A stretch of 64,000 nucleotides of DNA from Hypomyces perniciosus (taxonomy: Eukaryota > Ascomycota > Sordariomycetes > Hypocreales > Hypocreaceae): NCBI GenBank assembly GCA_008477525.1, contig SPDT01000009.1:620001-684000 (forward strand), written 5' to 3'. Under the pieces are notes generated by a model, which worked only from the letters and a program-made list of their open reading frames with translations, ran no database searches and had not been told where the DNA came from. How positions within the stretch are numbered: position 1 is the first letter of the stretch; every line of letters begins with the position of its first letter. The translations under genes were made by a program, and so were the position numbers. Shown here in pieces: positions 1-12,124 of this stretch.

Positions 1-869
1 CGCGAGGCATCGCTACCGGACATGGTGGTAGAAGGAAAAGGTCGCCCATGAGCTGAAGAATGGTGGCATCTGAATCTAGGGAGAGGACCCGGCTATATTC
101 TGTTTGTTTGGTTGGATGCAAGCAGCTTCGTAAACGAATCGGCCCAAGTAGCTGAATTTACGCAACCGTTAGCCGGGTTGAATAGTGCCAAGGAACTTGG
201 AAAGAAGGAAGGATATGAACTATACGATCTGAGCCGGATTTATGCTGGACTTGGATCGGCCGCAGGCGTACTTTATACTCATCACGAGCCTTGATTAGCA
301 AGCGGGCATCGTCGGAGTCGCCATCAGATGCATCTGGGGCGGCCATGGTGGACGGATACATCATGACGCGGTCGGCCCGGCTGCCGAGGGCTGAGACATG
401 GGCAACCGTGCCAGCGGGGCCGAACGGGTCTTGGAATGCTGTGAAAGTTTCCATAGGTGGCGATTCGCACTCTCTGGTACTCTTCCCCGGCCATGTGTAG
501 CAAACTATCGCTCCCACCTCAAGTTATTGCTCAAAGAATGCCCCGACAAGCCACCGCACTGCTGGAACTTATTCGAAGGATAAGGCTATAGCAGACAGAC
601 TGAATGGGGTGCAGTTCAAATCTGGGCACGTACTTCGATACTTGTGATGTGACCGGCAGGGTGCCGAACTGCTCTCTTGCACTAGTGGGTGGTCAAATGA
701 TAGGATATCTAAGTGGACAATGGTTCCCCATCTTTGCTGGCTGTCTCTCCTTTGGAGCCCTTCTGAAAATCAGTCTTATAGTCAACTGAACGGCCCCCTT
801 ATAAATGCAACAAACTTTCCTTGGTATTTCTACGAACATGGCACCGTATCCTCTAGTTCTTTTGGCATG
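1..869. other. No supportable gene
   Basis: Short open frames exist on both strands (for example 112-294 plus and 158-517 minus), but none shows a recognisable domain, a convincing start context or intron structure. The 158-517 minus frame is the longest (119 codons) and could be part of a gene running off the left edge, but I cannot support that. The right boundary is the target duplication of a solo LTR. Confidence 0.4.
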
Positions 870-874
870 CATCA

Positions 875-1071
875 TGTCACACAACAGCGATCAATTGGTA
901 GCGGGCGACGAGCGCAAAGATGGCTCTGGAATCAAACAATTGAAGAATCTTGTTTTCTAACTAAATGAGCGAAATAACCGCTGTTTAAATACAGAGATCG
1001 GCGGCGATAATATATTAGGCCCGACACAAGTTAAGGGATAACTGAAGGGATAACTGAGACCTGTCGCAACA
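875..1071 (-). repeat. Solo LTR, family B, with 5-bp target duplication
   Basis: A 197-bp sequence begins TGTCACACAACAGCG and ends CTGTCGCAACA, that is TG...CA as LTRs do. It is flanked by the perfect 5-bp direct repeat CATCA (870-874 and 1072-1076). Nearly the same sequence lies inverted at 56898-57096, and diverged copies lie at 33742-34181 and 37059-37219. No internal retrotransposon genes accompany it, so it is a solo LTR left by LTR-LTR recombination. The minus call takes the 56898 copy as forward, because weak gag-like frames follow family B LTRs in that orientation. Confidence 0.85.
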
Positions 1072-1076
1072 CATCA

Positions 1077-2610
1077 GCGTCTTCAGCATCACCGATGGCT
1101 GGGTCTCTGAACTTTGTTTCTGTTCTTCAATGCAGATTTGGTGCGACGGCGGATTGACAGCAACAGGGGAGCAATGGCATTCGTCGACGACTTTACGGCA
1201 TGGGTCAAGAACCAACGGCGTACAGCAACCGCAAAGGTATCGAAGCAATCATTAGCGAGGCTATAGACTGGGAAAAGAGAAGCGGTGCGACAGGCGGATA
1301 AGACAGCAATCATACATTTCACCCGAAAGACCTACAAGGCCAATTCGGAACCCTTTACTATCAAGGGGCAAAGAATTCGACCTAAAGACCATGTCAAGAT
1401 CCTTGGAGTGATTATGGACTCCGGGCTCAATTATAAGGAGCATATCGTGAGAGCAGCGTCTAAGGGTTTGGAAGCAGCAACGGAATTAAGACGACAAAGG
1501 GGTCCGTCCCTGTCGAAGAAATGGAAGCTGTTCACGGCCACCACTGCCCCTATAGTAGGCTACGCCTCTAACGTCTGGGTGCATGCATTCAGAGACAAAC
1601 TCGCAGGGCCTATCAATAGAGTTCAAGGGTGGGAGCACAGGCGGTTGTTGGAACTTCCTCACGGTGGCGATCAGCGCAGCGGAAGCGGAAGCCCACATTG
1701 CCTCTGCACAGCAACGGTTCTTGAGAAATGCAATTCTACGTCTCGAAAACGGGCATTCAGAAGATCCCACCGATCACCACTCTCTCAAGTGACAGTTGCA
1801 CTTAGGGACATGCAGAGGGAACAGAAACCATCAGCCCGTTCACATTAGCGCCATGTGGGAAGCGTGTGCAGACCATCACCGACGGAACAGCAGCGAGACA
1901 AGCAGATGCCGGTTGGACCATACGCGTTGCGGTGAGCAGCTCGACGCGGAACGAGGTGGTGGGAGGTGGTGGAGCCGTTTGGATCCTGGTGTCGGTGCAA
2001 GGCGGCTCTAAGCTCGAGAGCTTCATTCACGCTGTGAGAGAACAGAACAGCATCCATACAGAGATCTGGCAGCGATGGCATACGCTTGGAGACATCTACC
2101 AAAGTGTGGGTATCGTAGCATTGCGCTGTTGACGAGCAATAAAGCTGTCGTGCTTACACTCAAAAACCGCATCTACAGTCTGGACAAGAGTATGTCCGCT
2201 GTATCTACGGTTCCTTCGAAGCACTACGGAGAGACGGAAATGTGATATCAGTCCTAAAGATCCTCAAGCTGGCTAAAGAGCAGGCACGAGATGCCGCCCG
2301 ACAGGCCGCCATCCCGCAAAGACAGTCTCCCAGAATGCAATCGACGACACTCAATGTTGCGTGGTCAAAACAGTGCAATGGCCGAGGCTTGACGGAGAAT
2401 GTCGGAAAGCATTCTAAAAGAGTCAATGCAGAAAGTGGATGGCATACCAAACAGAGATGCTTCAATGCACCGTAACTCAGCGAGGCAACACCTCCTTCTA
2501 CTTAGGGGGACAATCGGCCTCAGATGACCAAAAAAGGACGTCAAACCTGGAAGTCGCTCGAGCAGCAATACAGTTCACAATGGCCACCAAACGACTCGAC
2601 GCAGACTAAT
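1077..2610 (+). mobile_element. Decayed Tad1-like LINE fragment (reverse transcriptase and RNase H part)
   Basis: The frame from about 1107 reads [15 protein letters not shown] and then AMAFVDDFTAWV at 1171-1206, the reverse transcriptase motif C (F-x-D-D). After a frameshift, 1285-1848 continues with the region after motif C (KTAIIHFTR, KILGVIMD, LNYKEHI, YASNVWVHAF), typical of the RT thumb region of fungal Tad/I-type LINEs. Degraded RNase H frames follow to about 2610 (SIALLTSNKAVVLTLKN). Endonuclease and gag regions are absent, so the copy is 5'-truncated next to the solo LTR. There are several frameshifts and no functional product. The same lineage occurs inverted at 18161-21350, and that copy lacks the F-V-D-D block preserved here. 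Confidence 0.8.
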
Positions 2611-3108
2611 CGCGGGGACGAACGGTATTCGCACAATACCCTTAACCCACCTCATGCCATGGATAGTGGGCAACGCTTCAGCCGCCGCCGATAGGACACT
2701 GAACACTTGTAGATTAGCCTCCAAGCCAGCTTGCTTATAATATAATAACCCACGAGATCCGCATAGATGTGGCAGATGAAGGGGCACAAGCAGAAAGCAG
2801 ACATTGCATGGGCTTCAGGGAGATTGAAAACAAGGCTTGGGATATATGTATGTATCTGAATTTGACAAAGGTAATTTCTTTAGTACGACCTAAGCATCCA
2901 GATCTCGTCGTGTGTAGATTTAGCGAAGCCATCCTAGGCAGTAGTTCTATTGAGGCTACGAAGTAGATAATCCTCTAAAGAAGGCGCAGTACAGGTATCA
3001 GATTATTGGCGGGTCTGGGTACTGGATGTCGCGATTCTCCAAAACCTCATTTGCGCATGTATCCAAGTTGCCCAACTAATACAGTACTACATTCCGTCAT
3101 GCCATACC
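2611..3108. other. No supportable gene
   Basis: This stretch lies between the LINE remnant and the tail of the minus-strand secreted-protein gene. A 65-codon plus frame (2769-2966) has no recognisable motif. It may be more LINE 3' flank or the 3' UTR of the neighbouring gene. Confidence 0.4.
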
Positions 3109-3801
3109 TCATGATGCAGGAATTTGACGACCTGTGGTATACTGCAAATCTTTTACAGCCAATCCATCCAGCTCGTTCATTGCCCCAAGAGGATGGGGGC
3201 AATAAGGCTGATTGTTGGTGTCTATGTTAATGGTGCAGATTTCGTCGAAACCATACTTGCACTGTGGGTCATAAATGTTTACCAGTTCATAGTTCCTTGA
3301 AACCCAGTTGTCCGGCTGAGTTAAACAAGACGAGAGGTAATTCATGCCATTGGCGGCCGAAAGGGGTAGCTTCCCGTTATTTAGGAGCTTGCGACAATTC
3401 TCCGCAGAGACATACTCATAGTCCACAAGAATACCTCCTCCCGCATGAGGGGACTCACTTGCTGACACACCAAAACCTAGATAATTCCAGGCATCATACG
3501 ATACATCATAGGCACCGGCTGAGGAGTCGATACGCAAAAGATAGATGCTTCTATCAAAATATGACAATCTCACACATACATTGTTGCAGTCAATTGGACC
3601 CGGCCAATACGCCACGCGATTGGTGTCAATCTTGCATCCAAGTACCCCAAGTGAAGACGAATATTTGTCATGTGGAGTAATACTAATGGAGCCTGCAGCC
3701 CGCTCGACGGTAGAGGCACGAACAAAAATGTTAATCATAGAAATGATCAATGGAACGATTATGGAACCGAGCATGACTTGAGGAGTGACAATAAGCACCA
3801 T
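3109..3801 (-). CDS. Secreted hypothetical protein, conserved fungal family
   Basis: Single open frame of 230 aa. The N-terminus is hydrophobic (QVMLGSIIVPLIISMINIF, residues ~8-26) and fits a signal peptide or anchor; a second Met at residue 10 could be the real start. The mature part is rich in Cys, Tyr and Trp, with blocks GCKIDTNRVAYWPGPIDC, SYDAWNYLGFG, PLSAANGMNYLSSCL and CKYGFDEICTINI. I recognise this pattern from unannotated secreted proteins of Aspergillus and relatives; some resemble double-psi beta-barrel or expansin-like secreted proteins, but I cannot assign a fold. At least eight cysteines suggest disulfides and an extracellular location. The frame is intact and encodes regularly spaced conserved-looking blocks, so it is probably a real gene. 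Function unknown. Confidence 0.7.
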   Translation of the reverse strand: MVLIVTPQVMLGSIIVPLIISMINIFVRASTVERAAGSISITPHDKYSSSLGVLGCKIDTNRVAYWPGPIDCNNVCVRLSYFDRSIYLLRIDSSAGAYDVSYDAWNYLGFGVSASESPHAGGGILVDYEYVSAENCRKLLNNGKLPLSAANGMNYLSSCLTQPDNWVSRNYELVNIYDPQCKYGFDEICTINIDTNNQPYCPHPLGAMNELDGLAVKDLQYTTGRQIPAS

Positions 3802-5835
3802 GCTTATATGACACTACCCTAGTGATATATATCATGATCGACATGTTCTACCCATACAGTGACCGCCATGTTTAGTGTCCATATTTTAGTAGTCAAAGTT
3901 TTCTTGGGGAGCTGAGCCATTTTCTGCCGACTCTACCGCAGTGGAATTCACATTAGGATTGTGCGTGCTTGTATATACCCTACCAGCTGCCCATAAATGC
4001 CAGAAATGTCCTACGCGCATGTCGATGACATGACACTGCCCTTCAGTTTTCTATTGCAAAAGCCAAAATCAGTGTCCCTTTTACTATGTACATACACAGA
4101 TCACACATGTGGCTTTATGATGCGCGGCTACGCAAGGTAGCCTTGTATTTGTGTGGGAGGTACTCCGTAGCCGCTTTCAGTGACTGGACACCCGGTAGAG
4201 AATAAGCCAGGTTTTGGAGCTGGAACTGATAGTATTTATATTACTTGTGTGCTTCGTACATACACAATAGAGAGGTTCAGTATCAGTGCATCAATACATG
4301 GTACTTCTCAAATACCGTCTGATCCGCTGGAAATCCTGCTGCGCCTAGATAAGTTGTCTGTTCTCTGTAGAAGAAGCAAAATAAGGCCTCGGCCGCGGAT
4401 AATAATATTCAATGGGTATTATGGAGATACCGCGCATTCAAGTACCCAACAATGTCCAGCGCATTACGAAGGGCGGACGTTGAATCTTCGCTACAGCAAA
4501 AGCTGAGAAAATAGTCTAGTGTGCTAGTGATGAGCAACACGGAGGTTGAGATGCCCCGACGAGAATCCAATAAAGCAGTACAAGTTTCACAGCGGATGTT
4601 GAGAAAGCAGCAGCCACAATGCAGTTGACATGCTTGTTCTTCACTACCCTTGTTAGGCTAGAGAACGCGGTATTAGTTGAGGTGCAAGACAGCGATAGGA
4701 GAGCACATAGTGCTCAAAAGAGCCTGCAAAAATGCAAATAAGAAATGATGGAAGCATTGAGTAGCTTTCTCTGAATTTTGGTAAAAAAGGGAAAAGAGGC
4801 TCAGAAAAAGTATGGTCGATGTTGGTCACGATCCTTCAACTGTCGTATGCCAAAGCTTCGACAGCTGCGACTCACTGCGTCATCACCTACTTCATAATTG
4901 TTCTTTGTACATGTCATAGTAACACGAGATGTCTCATGAATTCAGGCCTATTGTTGTACTATTTAACGTTCACCTCGCCGCATGGAGACCAATCCTCTAT
5001 TGGGCAGAGGCATCGCAAGGCAGAACCCTGTGAACTTATCTGGCCAAAAAGTTTTGGGGACCTCAGCTTTGATTAGGTAAGACATCTCAATTCAGGTTAT
5101 ATGTTGATGCAGTTGTCATATCCCAAGTAATATGTATATGTATAATAACCGGACCCGAGAAGCATGTGTTGTAGGAGAGGCGTACATGTGCTATGTAGCT
5201 GGAGTTCTAATAGGGATATAATTTGGGATGCTATGAAGGTGGGAATCGACTTTCATCATATGAAGCATCATGGCCATTTGACTGACAACAGCAGAAATAC
5301 ATAGCCACCCCTGGTTCTAGTCACTTGATATGTCTCGCACCATCAGCTGCATCGTCATGTGCATCAACATTGGGTATTCGTTGAGTCTGACCCTTGTGGT
5401 AGGGTGTTGTGTGCCCAGGTCTAGTCGTGATAGCTTGGTGGTCGTGAACCACAGTGTTGGGCTTTGATGCCGAACGCGGCTGTGGATCCACCCGTGGACT
5501 TGACAAGTTGGAAATGTCTATAATATGTATGCATTTAGAAGATATAATGTGGCAGATGTGCATTCAAAGTCATTCATAGTAAACTGTGGTGTGAGTCATA
5601 ATGTAGCTGTGGGTGAAGGTGGTGCCAGCGGACGGGTTTTCGCCAGGCCAACTTCGCGTTTGACCCTCAACCTCCATCGCTCCAGGCTCTTTGCCGAGAC
5701 CGGAAACGTATCTACAATTGGGATAGGATCTCGCCGATGAGGCTCAAAGACGAGGTGTGCTTTATAGGCTGTGACATTTCCGAAGCCTTGCTGACAGGTC
5801 ACAGTTTGGGGATCTCGAGCTTCCTGGGTTCTTCT
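3802..5835. other. Long AT-rich intergenic stretch, no supportable gene
   Basis: About 2 kb with only short, motif-free open frames (the longest is 108 codons at 4180-4506). One exact copy of TACTCCGTA lies at 4161-4169. I see no tRNA, tandem repeat or complete inverted repeat. Confidence 0.5.
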
Positions 5836-5839
5836 TCTG

Positions 5840-6615
5840 TGATAACGCAGATACAGCTGCTCGCCGATATCCTCAACGCTGTCTTGTTCATCAAATTTTC
5901 AGTCAGGCCAGTGAATGCGACCCTGATGGCAAAGGAGAGTCCTCCTGGAATGCGTGCGTTCATGCACTAGTTCTAGATTGGGTGCTGGAGGATGACTCAA
6001 ACAACGGTGGTTGTCTCGACCCCGAATATTGGTGTAGTCCGATCTCTTGTGCTCTTCTTGCTCGTTCGCTAATTATATAGCAGCACTACTGTTGGGCTGC
6101 TCCAGGAATACATACCAAAAAACGCGCCGTGCAAGTTATGGTTGATTTTTGTCTCAGCATTCGTCCAAAGCGATCTGAGGAGCAGGACATCATCGACACT
6201 ATTCGCAGTCAACATCTGGGGGACTCCGCTAATCATACCAATTGGAGAGCCTTAAGAAAACATCCGATTGCAATATCTATCGCAACGAAACGCCATGGAG
6301 AATAGTACGATGCCGCCTTGCTCCAGATTGCCACATGACACTCGGCCCAGTGGGGATGCCTACGTTGGGGGGGTCAATCATCCACCCACGATTGAGTTTC
6401 TAGCTGACCTCATCGTTCAAGGACATGACTGGCAGTTTTTTTCCATTGATACTCGGTGAGGATGCTGTTTCTAAGGTGTTTAGACCGCCGTTGCAGATTG
6501 GGGATACGCGTTCTGAATCAGGTATTTTGAAACTGTTCAGCTCCCTACAGCAATTGAAACAGGATGCGGAGGAGACATACTGACCCGCGCTTAAGGCTAG
6601 CGTGCCGGGAATTCC
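5840..6615 (+). pseudogene. Decayed PD-(D/E)XK nuclease-like gene
   Basis: One reading frame (with breaks) gives ESSWNACVHALVLDWVL around 5935-5985, then EEQDIIDTIRSQHLGDSANH, PIAISIATKRHGE (about 6258-6297) and YDAALLQIAT. A second frame gives FLADLIVQGHDWQFF (6397-6441), and a third gives LFSSLQQLKQDAEETY. This order matches the fungal PD-(D/E)XK nuclease-like domain family, whose core usually reads P-I-A-x-S-I-E-T-K followed by W-H-A/S-A-Q-W and ...L-I-V-Q-G-H-D-W. In-frame stops interrupt it (before QHYCW, before YDAALLQ, in place of Trp before HSAQW, and in place of Trp in EETYWPAL). There are at least two frameshifts, and the catalytic Glu of the E-x-K pair is Ala. It is a clear remnant; most stops are single C-to-T or G-to-A changes. 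Confidence 0.75.
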
Positions 6616-6818
6616 AACTGGAACTACTGGAAAGAGTCTCGATCGCAGTAAACTTGCTTCCCATCAGCCCCTGACCTGTTAATTCCTCTCACCTCGGCGG
6701 CTCTTGCGGGCGGCCGTCCAGAAGTAGCCCTACACATCAGTCAACAGAACTTCGCATCGCCCGAATCTACCTTGTTGTTCTCATCCAAATTTAGTCTGTG
6801 TGTGGCCAGCCGCTTGAC

Positions 6819-7283
6819 ATGTATAGCAGAGCATCTACACATCCAAAGAGGGCTAAGGCCAGCACAAAAGCTGCAGCCTGGCCAGAAGTCACAGACCCGG
6901 GTGAGAAAAGGCGGATAGAAAATCGTATTGCGCAGAGAAAGTTTCGTACGTTCTTCTCCCCATCCCCTCGAATATGTCCAAACGCTTTCACGAGAAGTGA
7001 CTAACACGCCTTGACAGGACAGAAGGCTAAGGAACAAAAGGAGAGAGCAAAGCGTGATCAAGAGCACGCTGGCAATAGCTATCGCATCCCCCTAACTATA
7101 GATATCGAAACGAAGACGGAGCTTTCAGGCTTGCCTTGGGGAAGTTTCCGTCTGTACCACGTCCTCGCCAGAGGTCATGAAGTTGAGAGCAGGCGAAGGA
7201 GCGGGCAAGGTACGTACTCCGGCGTCGATGGGCCCGGTTCAAGCCGCGGGGGTGATGACAGTCCGGCGAAGGTGCTGGCGTAA
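6819..7283 (+). CDS. Small bZIP transcription factor, two exons
   Basis: Exon 1 is 6819-6945 and exon 2 is 7018-7283, giving 130 aa. An in-frame ATG at 6798 would add 7 residues. The 72-nt intron (6946-7017) has donor GTACGT, branch site CTAAC and acceptor ACAG. Splicing restores RIENRIAQRKFRQKAKEQKE across the junction. This is the bZIP basic region with the invariant N-x7-R (N35...R43), preceded by WPEVTDP and followed by HAGNSYRIP. A hydrophobic LPWGSFRLYHVLARGHE block lies near residues 78-95. This pattern is typical of AP-1-like bZIP regulators in Aspergillus and Penicillium. The protein is nuclear and DNA-binding by family. It has no clear long leucine zipper after the basic region, which many members of this fungal group also lack. 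A GTACGT at about 7210 could be a further donor, so the C-terminus is uncertain. Confidence 0.75.
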
Positions 7284-10200
7284 GGAGGTGGCCGCCTGGA
7301 AGAGCACGGTGGAGGGCGCTCAGGGCGGTTAGCTAGTAGAGAATTCAAGTTAGTATTCATCTTCCGAGATATTTACAGCTCTTCGCTGTGGACTCACGGT
7401 CGCTTTCTGACGCTGTAATTGTGGAATGGACGGAGGAGTTTTGGCAGAGGCCAAGTTCGTCGAGTCGCTGGACGAGCTTGGAGGCTGCAAGTCCCGCCCA
7501 GAGGCTGGATTTTCAGAATTCTCGTCACAGAGCTTTCCCCTGACTCTTTGAGTATTGATTTGGTCATGCTGAGTTGTTGAGATTGAGAAATGGCCCCCTA
7601 GCCGCTGAAGGGTTGACGGGATGTTCGTTCAATTGATATAATTTGGCGAACAGCGATGGATGGAAAGATGAATTCTGTGTAAACGATGCACGTTTTACGA
7701 CTTTAAATATATGAGGGGTTTTCTGATCGACCTCCTGAACTTCGTGATGATGGAATTTCGTCGGATTCTGTTTCCGTCATACCCGCTGTTGTTGAGTACC
7801 TCTTCTAAGAGTCGCGGTCCCTCTGGTTTCTTTGGCAGGTGAAGAGTTGGGTTCCTCAAAAGGCACTGGTGATGCGCTCTGAATACGTATCTTTGGCGTG
7901 AGGATGAGAGGCTCTCGATCGACGACATCCAACTATACTACATATATCCTCATTTCATAACCACGTCAAGCAGCCTGGCCATGGCAAATACTCTTTGCTT
8001 AGGTTACTGCGCGACGAGGCTGTATGCGCGCTAGCTACTGCGCCATACCCCATGTGTAGAATAATGTTGAATGACTGACTTGCGGACCCTGAGATTGGTC
8101 TTGACTGTAAAAGCAAGAATCGCACGTCGGTTTAGTTGTCGCCGCTAAATAAGACCCCTGCCGTTCACTCTGCCTGCATTTTCCCACGGAAAATGGACCC
8201 GAGCTCCGCTCCCCTTGGCTTGCGTCTGAAGTGACCGGCACCAAGCGGCCAGTTCCTACATTACAAGCCATGTTGTGAAGTGGCTAGTCTTGTGTAATAT
8301 CCGAGTACACAGCATTCGGCGTGGTAGGGTTGGGGTTAGGTCAGGGCCATCGACTGAGTGTAGATTTTCGGAGTCTGGAGCTGCCACACCGGTCACCTTC
8401 CTTAAGCTAGGCATATTAATAGTTGTATGAATTGGCTCGCAAAGTTGCCTTGCAAGCAGCGTCTCATATAAAGTGGATCCGTTTCAGCAACTGGGCAAAG
8501 CTGACTACTCTTTACCAGTAAGTTAGAACTTATTCATTTAGGTAGGTAAGTAGGGAACATGCTGCGGGGGTGTGAGCCTAGAAGGCAGGTCTCCATTACT
8601 CATAAGCAGCCTTAGGGATGGGTCAATAGGCAGCAGAAGTACAAGCTGGAAAAGGTGCGAACCATGTTGCCATGAAAACGCACATGGAAAGGGTTATTAT
8701 ATTAAAGGAGTGCCATCGCCCAAAACAGAGAATCCGCTCCGCAGTACGTTTTACATATGGTACAAGACCCGGGTAGCTGTCTGGACTCTGGCAACTTGCT
8801 CCGTACCGACTGTCCTCTTGGCAAGCTTCTAAAGTACTTGCGGGCAAGGTTTCACAAAATGGAGTGGGCTCAAAATGGGATAGGAAACCTTCGGACTACG
8901 TGAGCCACCCGCCCGCTTTGTGGTGCAACAAAACAAGAGGGTCGTGGTGGTTGGTTGTGTTATTCAGGGGGCCAAAGGCACATATGCCCAAAGCGCCCAG
9001 CGGATCTCAAGCTGCGTTTTTGGTGTGCTTTGATGCAAGCCTTGGTTGCCTCGCCCGCCTTAAGGCTTGTTGCTGGTCGTTGGTCGTTGATGTGTTCCCT
9101 GTCATCTGGATTCACCGCTTTTCGAAATGGTGCATGAGGTCATCGAGACAGTGACCACATTCGCTGTCTGCGGGGTAGCTATCTATTGGAAAGGATTCAA
9201 GTCGCGGAGTGACGGGCATGTGTGGACGTTGTTAGGCTCTCTTTTCGCCTCCGGACTCGTATTCGCGATTTTGTTTGCCTGACAATTTTGCCTGCCTCCG
9301 CGATGGCGTCTCGACAACACTTTCACCAGCTCAACTTGCCAGCTTTACTCTATATGGTTCCCAACATTGCCATTGATACTGCCCACACGCCCTCTCCTCC
9401 AACACCCCCGTCATGTTTCCTCCTCTAGTTGTAGGGGCGGGTCCCTAAGTCGGACCAACGTAAAGTACGGAATGGCCGTTCTCTCACTTCGGGGATCAGT
9501 GGGGCTAGTAAAACAGTGGCCTGAGAAAACAGAGCGAGTTATTTTCCGTGGGGCAATGTCGATGAAGAGAGGGCTCCAAGCCGCTACGTCAGAAGACCAC
9601 TCGGATATCTGCCCCGCCATCCAAACCATGAGGCTCAAAATTAACTCCGCAACCCCTGCTGAGAGTACCTAGACATTGCCCCTTGCCTGCGGACCAAGCT
9701 CCGGTAAAGTTTCCGTGCGGGTGGAAATGTCAGTGTGTGGGCGTGGCCAGTGCTGGAGGAGCTACGAACGCAGACGCCCCACCCTCAATGTCGCTAATCC
9801 CTATGACAATACTCCGTGACGGCCACCTTTAATGTCGCAGAATGAGGTACCTGCCTAATCAATCTGCACATCGCGCTCGGAAGGTTCGCTAATCCTCGCT
9901 AGCGGGTACGCTGACCCATGCACGTTCTGATTGGATGTCTTCTTCGCACACCGGGGTCTAGGATTAAGCGGAAACTAGATAGGCAGGCTGGCCATTGATA
10001 TATAAACGTGACTCACTCTTTCAGGGGTATTGACCTGAATCTTCGTGTGCATCCCGTTGTATCGGCTCCGGCGCGCGCGGGGTAGCGACCTGGAATATGC
10101 GCGTGGGCCATTGGCCACCGGGGGGTGCGTACCAAGCTTAGATGATCGGCGTGCGCCTCTTCCGACAGGCAAACTAGGTGAGGCTTTTGTGGCAAGTTTT

Positions 10201-11999
10201 GGCGATTGTACGGAGTACTCCTAGCCTTATTCAGACTGGTACAACTTATCCACCTGACAAAGGGGGGAGGGGGGCGTGGGGATACTCGTAGACTCCGTAC
10301 GTATTGCTTGCGCAGCCTTATGCTGGATACCAGCAGCCAAGAGCCTTCCAGTGCTACACCCACTGATTCGTTCAGCCACCTCATGCGCCCCCCTATGTAA
10401 TGCATTAAGGCTTAAGATACGGGGGATGTGATATTCAAGAAGAGCTTAATGTTGTGTGATGACGCATTCATCTCTTATGGTGTGCGCTTCTGCTTGGCAA
10501 CAGTATGACTTAAACTTGCTGCTGTTATTGTACTAATTCCCTCAGTATGACATTCAGCTGTTTCTCATCTCTCTCCTGTCGGGACTGGAGCGTTGTTGTT
10601 CTGTTTAATGCTAGGCGTGTATGGAGGAAGTACTCTGTATGTTGTGGTCAATCTTACGCAAATACCATCATCTACTGGTCCGCGGTGGCCACTATATCAT
10701 AGACAAGGGTTAGGAAAGGCGTTATAGTTCCCAAGGCTACTTTGCCAATGGAAGGAACCTTATTATATGGAAATCCCTTCTAGCAACACCCCAGGCCACG
10801 ATTTCTTTATACCAGTCGAGACAAAGAGACTTGGCAGAGGGAGTTCGAGTAATGGTGGTATTATTTGGCCCCAACAGAGCTACAGGGTGTTGCCAGGCGG
10901 ATATCTAAGTATCCAAGCCGTTGAAGGTGGAGGCGAACCTCGCTTCAGCTGGGTTCCTGAACCAAAATGGATACATTCACATATTCACCACGCTAATACG
11001 AAACTGTTATACTTACTACATAGGAGCACGTAAATTAGGCCGTGAGTCAGTTTCACCTTCTGATTTGTGGAGTTGTGTCTGCCTTGTACAATACACCCAA
11101 TCACTAACGGGCAACAGCAAAGCCTCACGTTGGGCTGGAGGGGGGTGGGTGGATAATACACTCGGAAGCGCTCCGGGCGACCCTAGCCCCTGGTTAGTGG
11201 TCAACCCAACATGGTATCGGTCGAAACAAAAATAACTACCATCTGAAGTCAACATACCTACACGCCAGTAAGAAAATGCCAACCAATTGGAAGGCGGTCC
11301 AAACTACTACGAATAATGCACCGAGGTGTGGTGCCTGTGTGCAAGTATTTTAATAGACCAAAGCTCATCCACATCATAGCCAGGATCGCGCAAGCTTGTA
11401 CGCGCCGGGCCGCCTTCCCCGATGCCCTGAGGACACCAAAAGTCAATCATGTCACCCCTCATAAGGTTAATTCATAGCCAAGCAAATAATATATACCTAC
11501 CACATTGGGGTCGTGCCGATTGGTGGAACTCCTAAAAGTACACTTCCACAGTCACATAATGCAACCGTCGGTGTGATTCCAAGGCCGCCGTGTGGCCGAC
11601 AATACCTGTCATGTTTGGTTTGTTGGTCGATGCAAAAGTTTGGCTGTGATTGGGTGATAGTATAACGGCACAACCTGACAAGCTGACTAGCCAATTCGAC
11701 CCTTTGGGCGCGTATGTGATATTTTAAGCCAAAAACTTTCTTGGCTCCTTGGCTGGCTGGACAACTTCGTCTTACGCCCGGCTACGGCCATGGAAGAGGT
11801 CACTCCCCGTTTCATCTCAGGTGGAGCGCTACCATTTTAGGAGGAGGAAGGAGGGGGTTGATGCCCAACAGGCGTTGCGTTTGGCCATTCAACCCTGTCC
11901 GCTACCGCTGCAGTCCTGTAGATGAGCCACTTCACAGGAGTCACTAAGCGCTGGCATCAACGGAACTTTGTGAATTACAAGTCATATAGTGATGCAGCT
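7284..11999. other. 4.7 kb without a supportable gene
   Basis: The open frames are short and overlap on both strands (for example 8864-9154, 9367-9672 and 10013-10405 minus, 130 codons). None shows a domain, and no pair joins through a credible intron. Base composition is less AT-rich than in the flanks. One TACGGAGTA lies at 10209-10217. The stretch may hold regulatory sequence or long-decayed elements; I see nothing I can name. Confidence 0.45.
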
Positions 12000-12124
12000 C
12001 TTTCTCTCGCATATATAAACAGCGTCTGTCACCCTCAATAACGAATGAATCGTGCATCAATCAACCATCATCTTCTGCTGTCATCTTCCAATCTTGCCTT
12101 CGATCACTTACCAACGACAACAAT
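12000..12124 (+). promoter_or_regulatory. Likely promoter and 5' UTR of the 345-aa gene
   Basis: A TATA-like ATATATAAAC lies at about 12010. It is followed by a pyrimidine-rich stretch (ATCATCTTCTGCTGTCATC) and a good fungal start context CAACAATATGGCC, the usual layout of a filamentous-ascomycete core promoter. Confidence 0.5.

Noticed and set aside
10013..10405. 130-codon minus frame
   Set aside because: No motif, poor start context and high Arg/Pro typical of spurious GC-rich frames.
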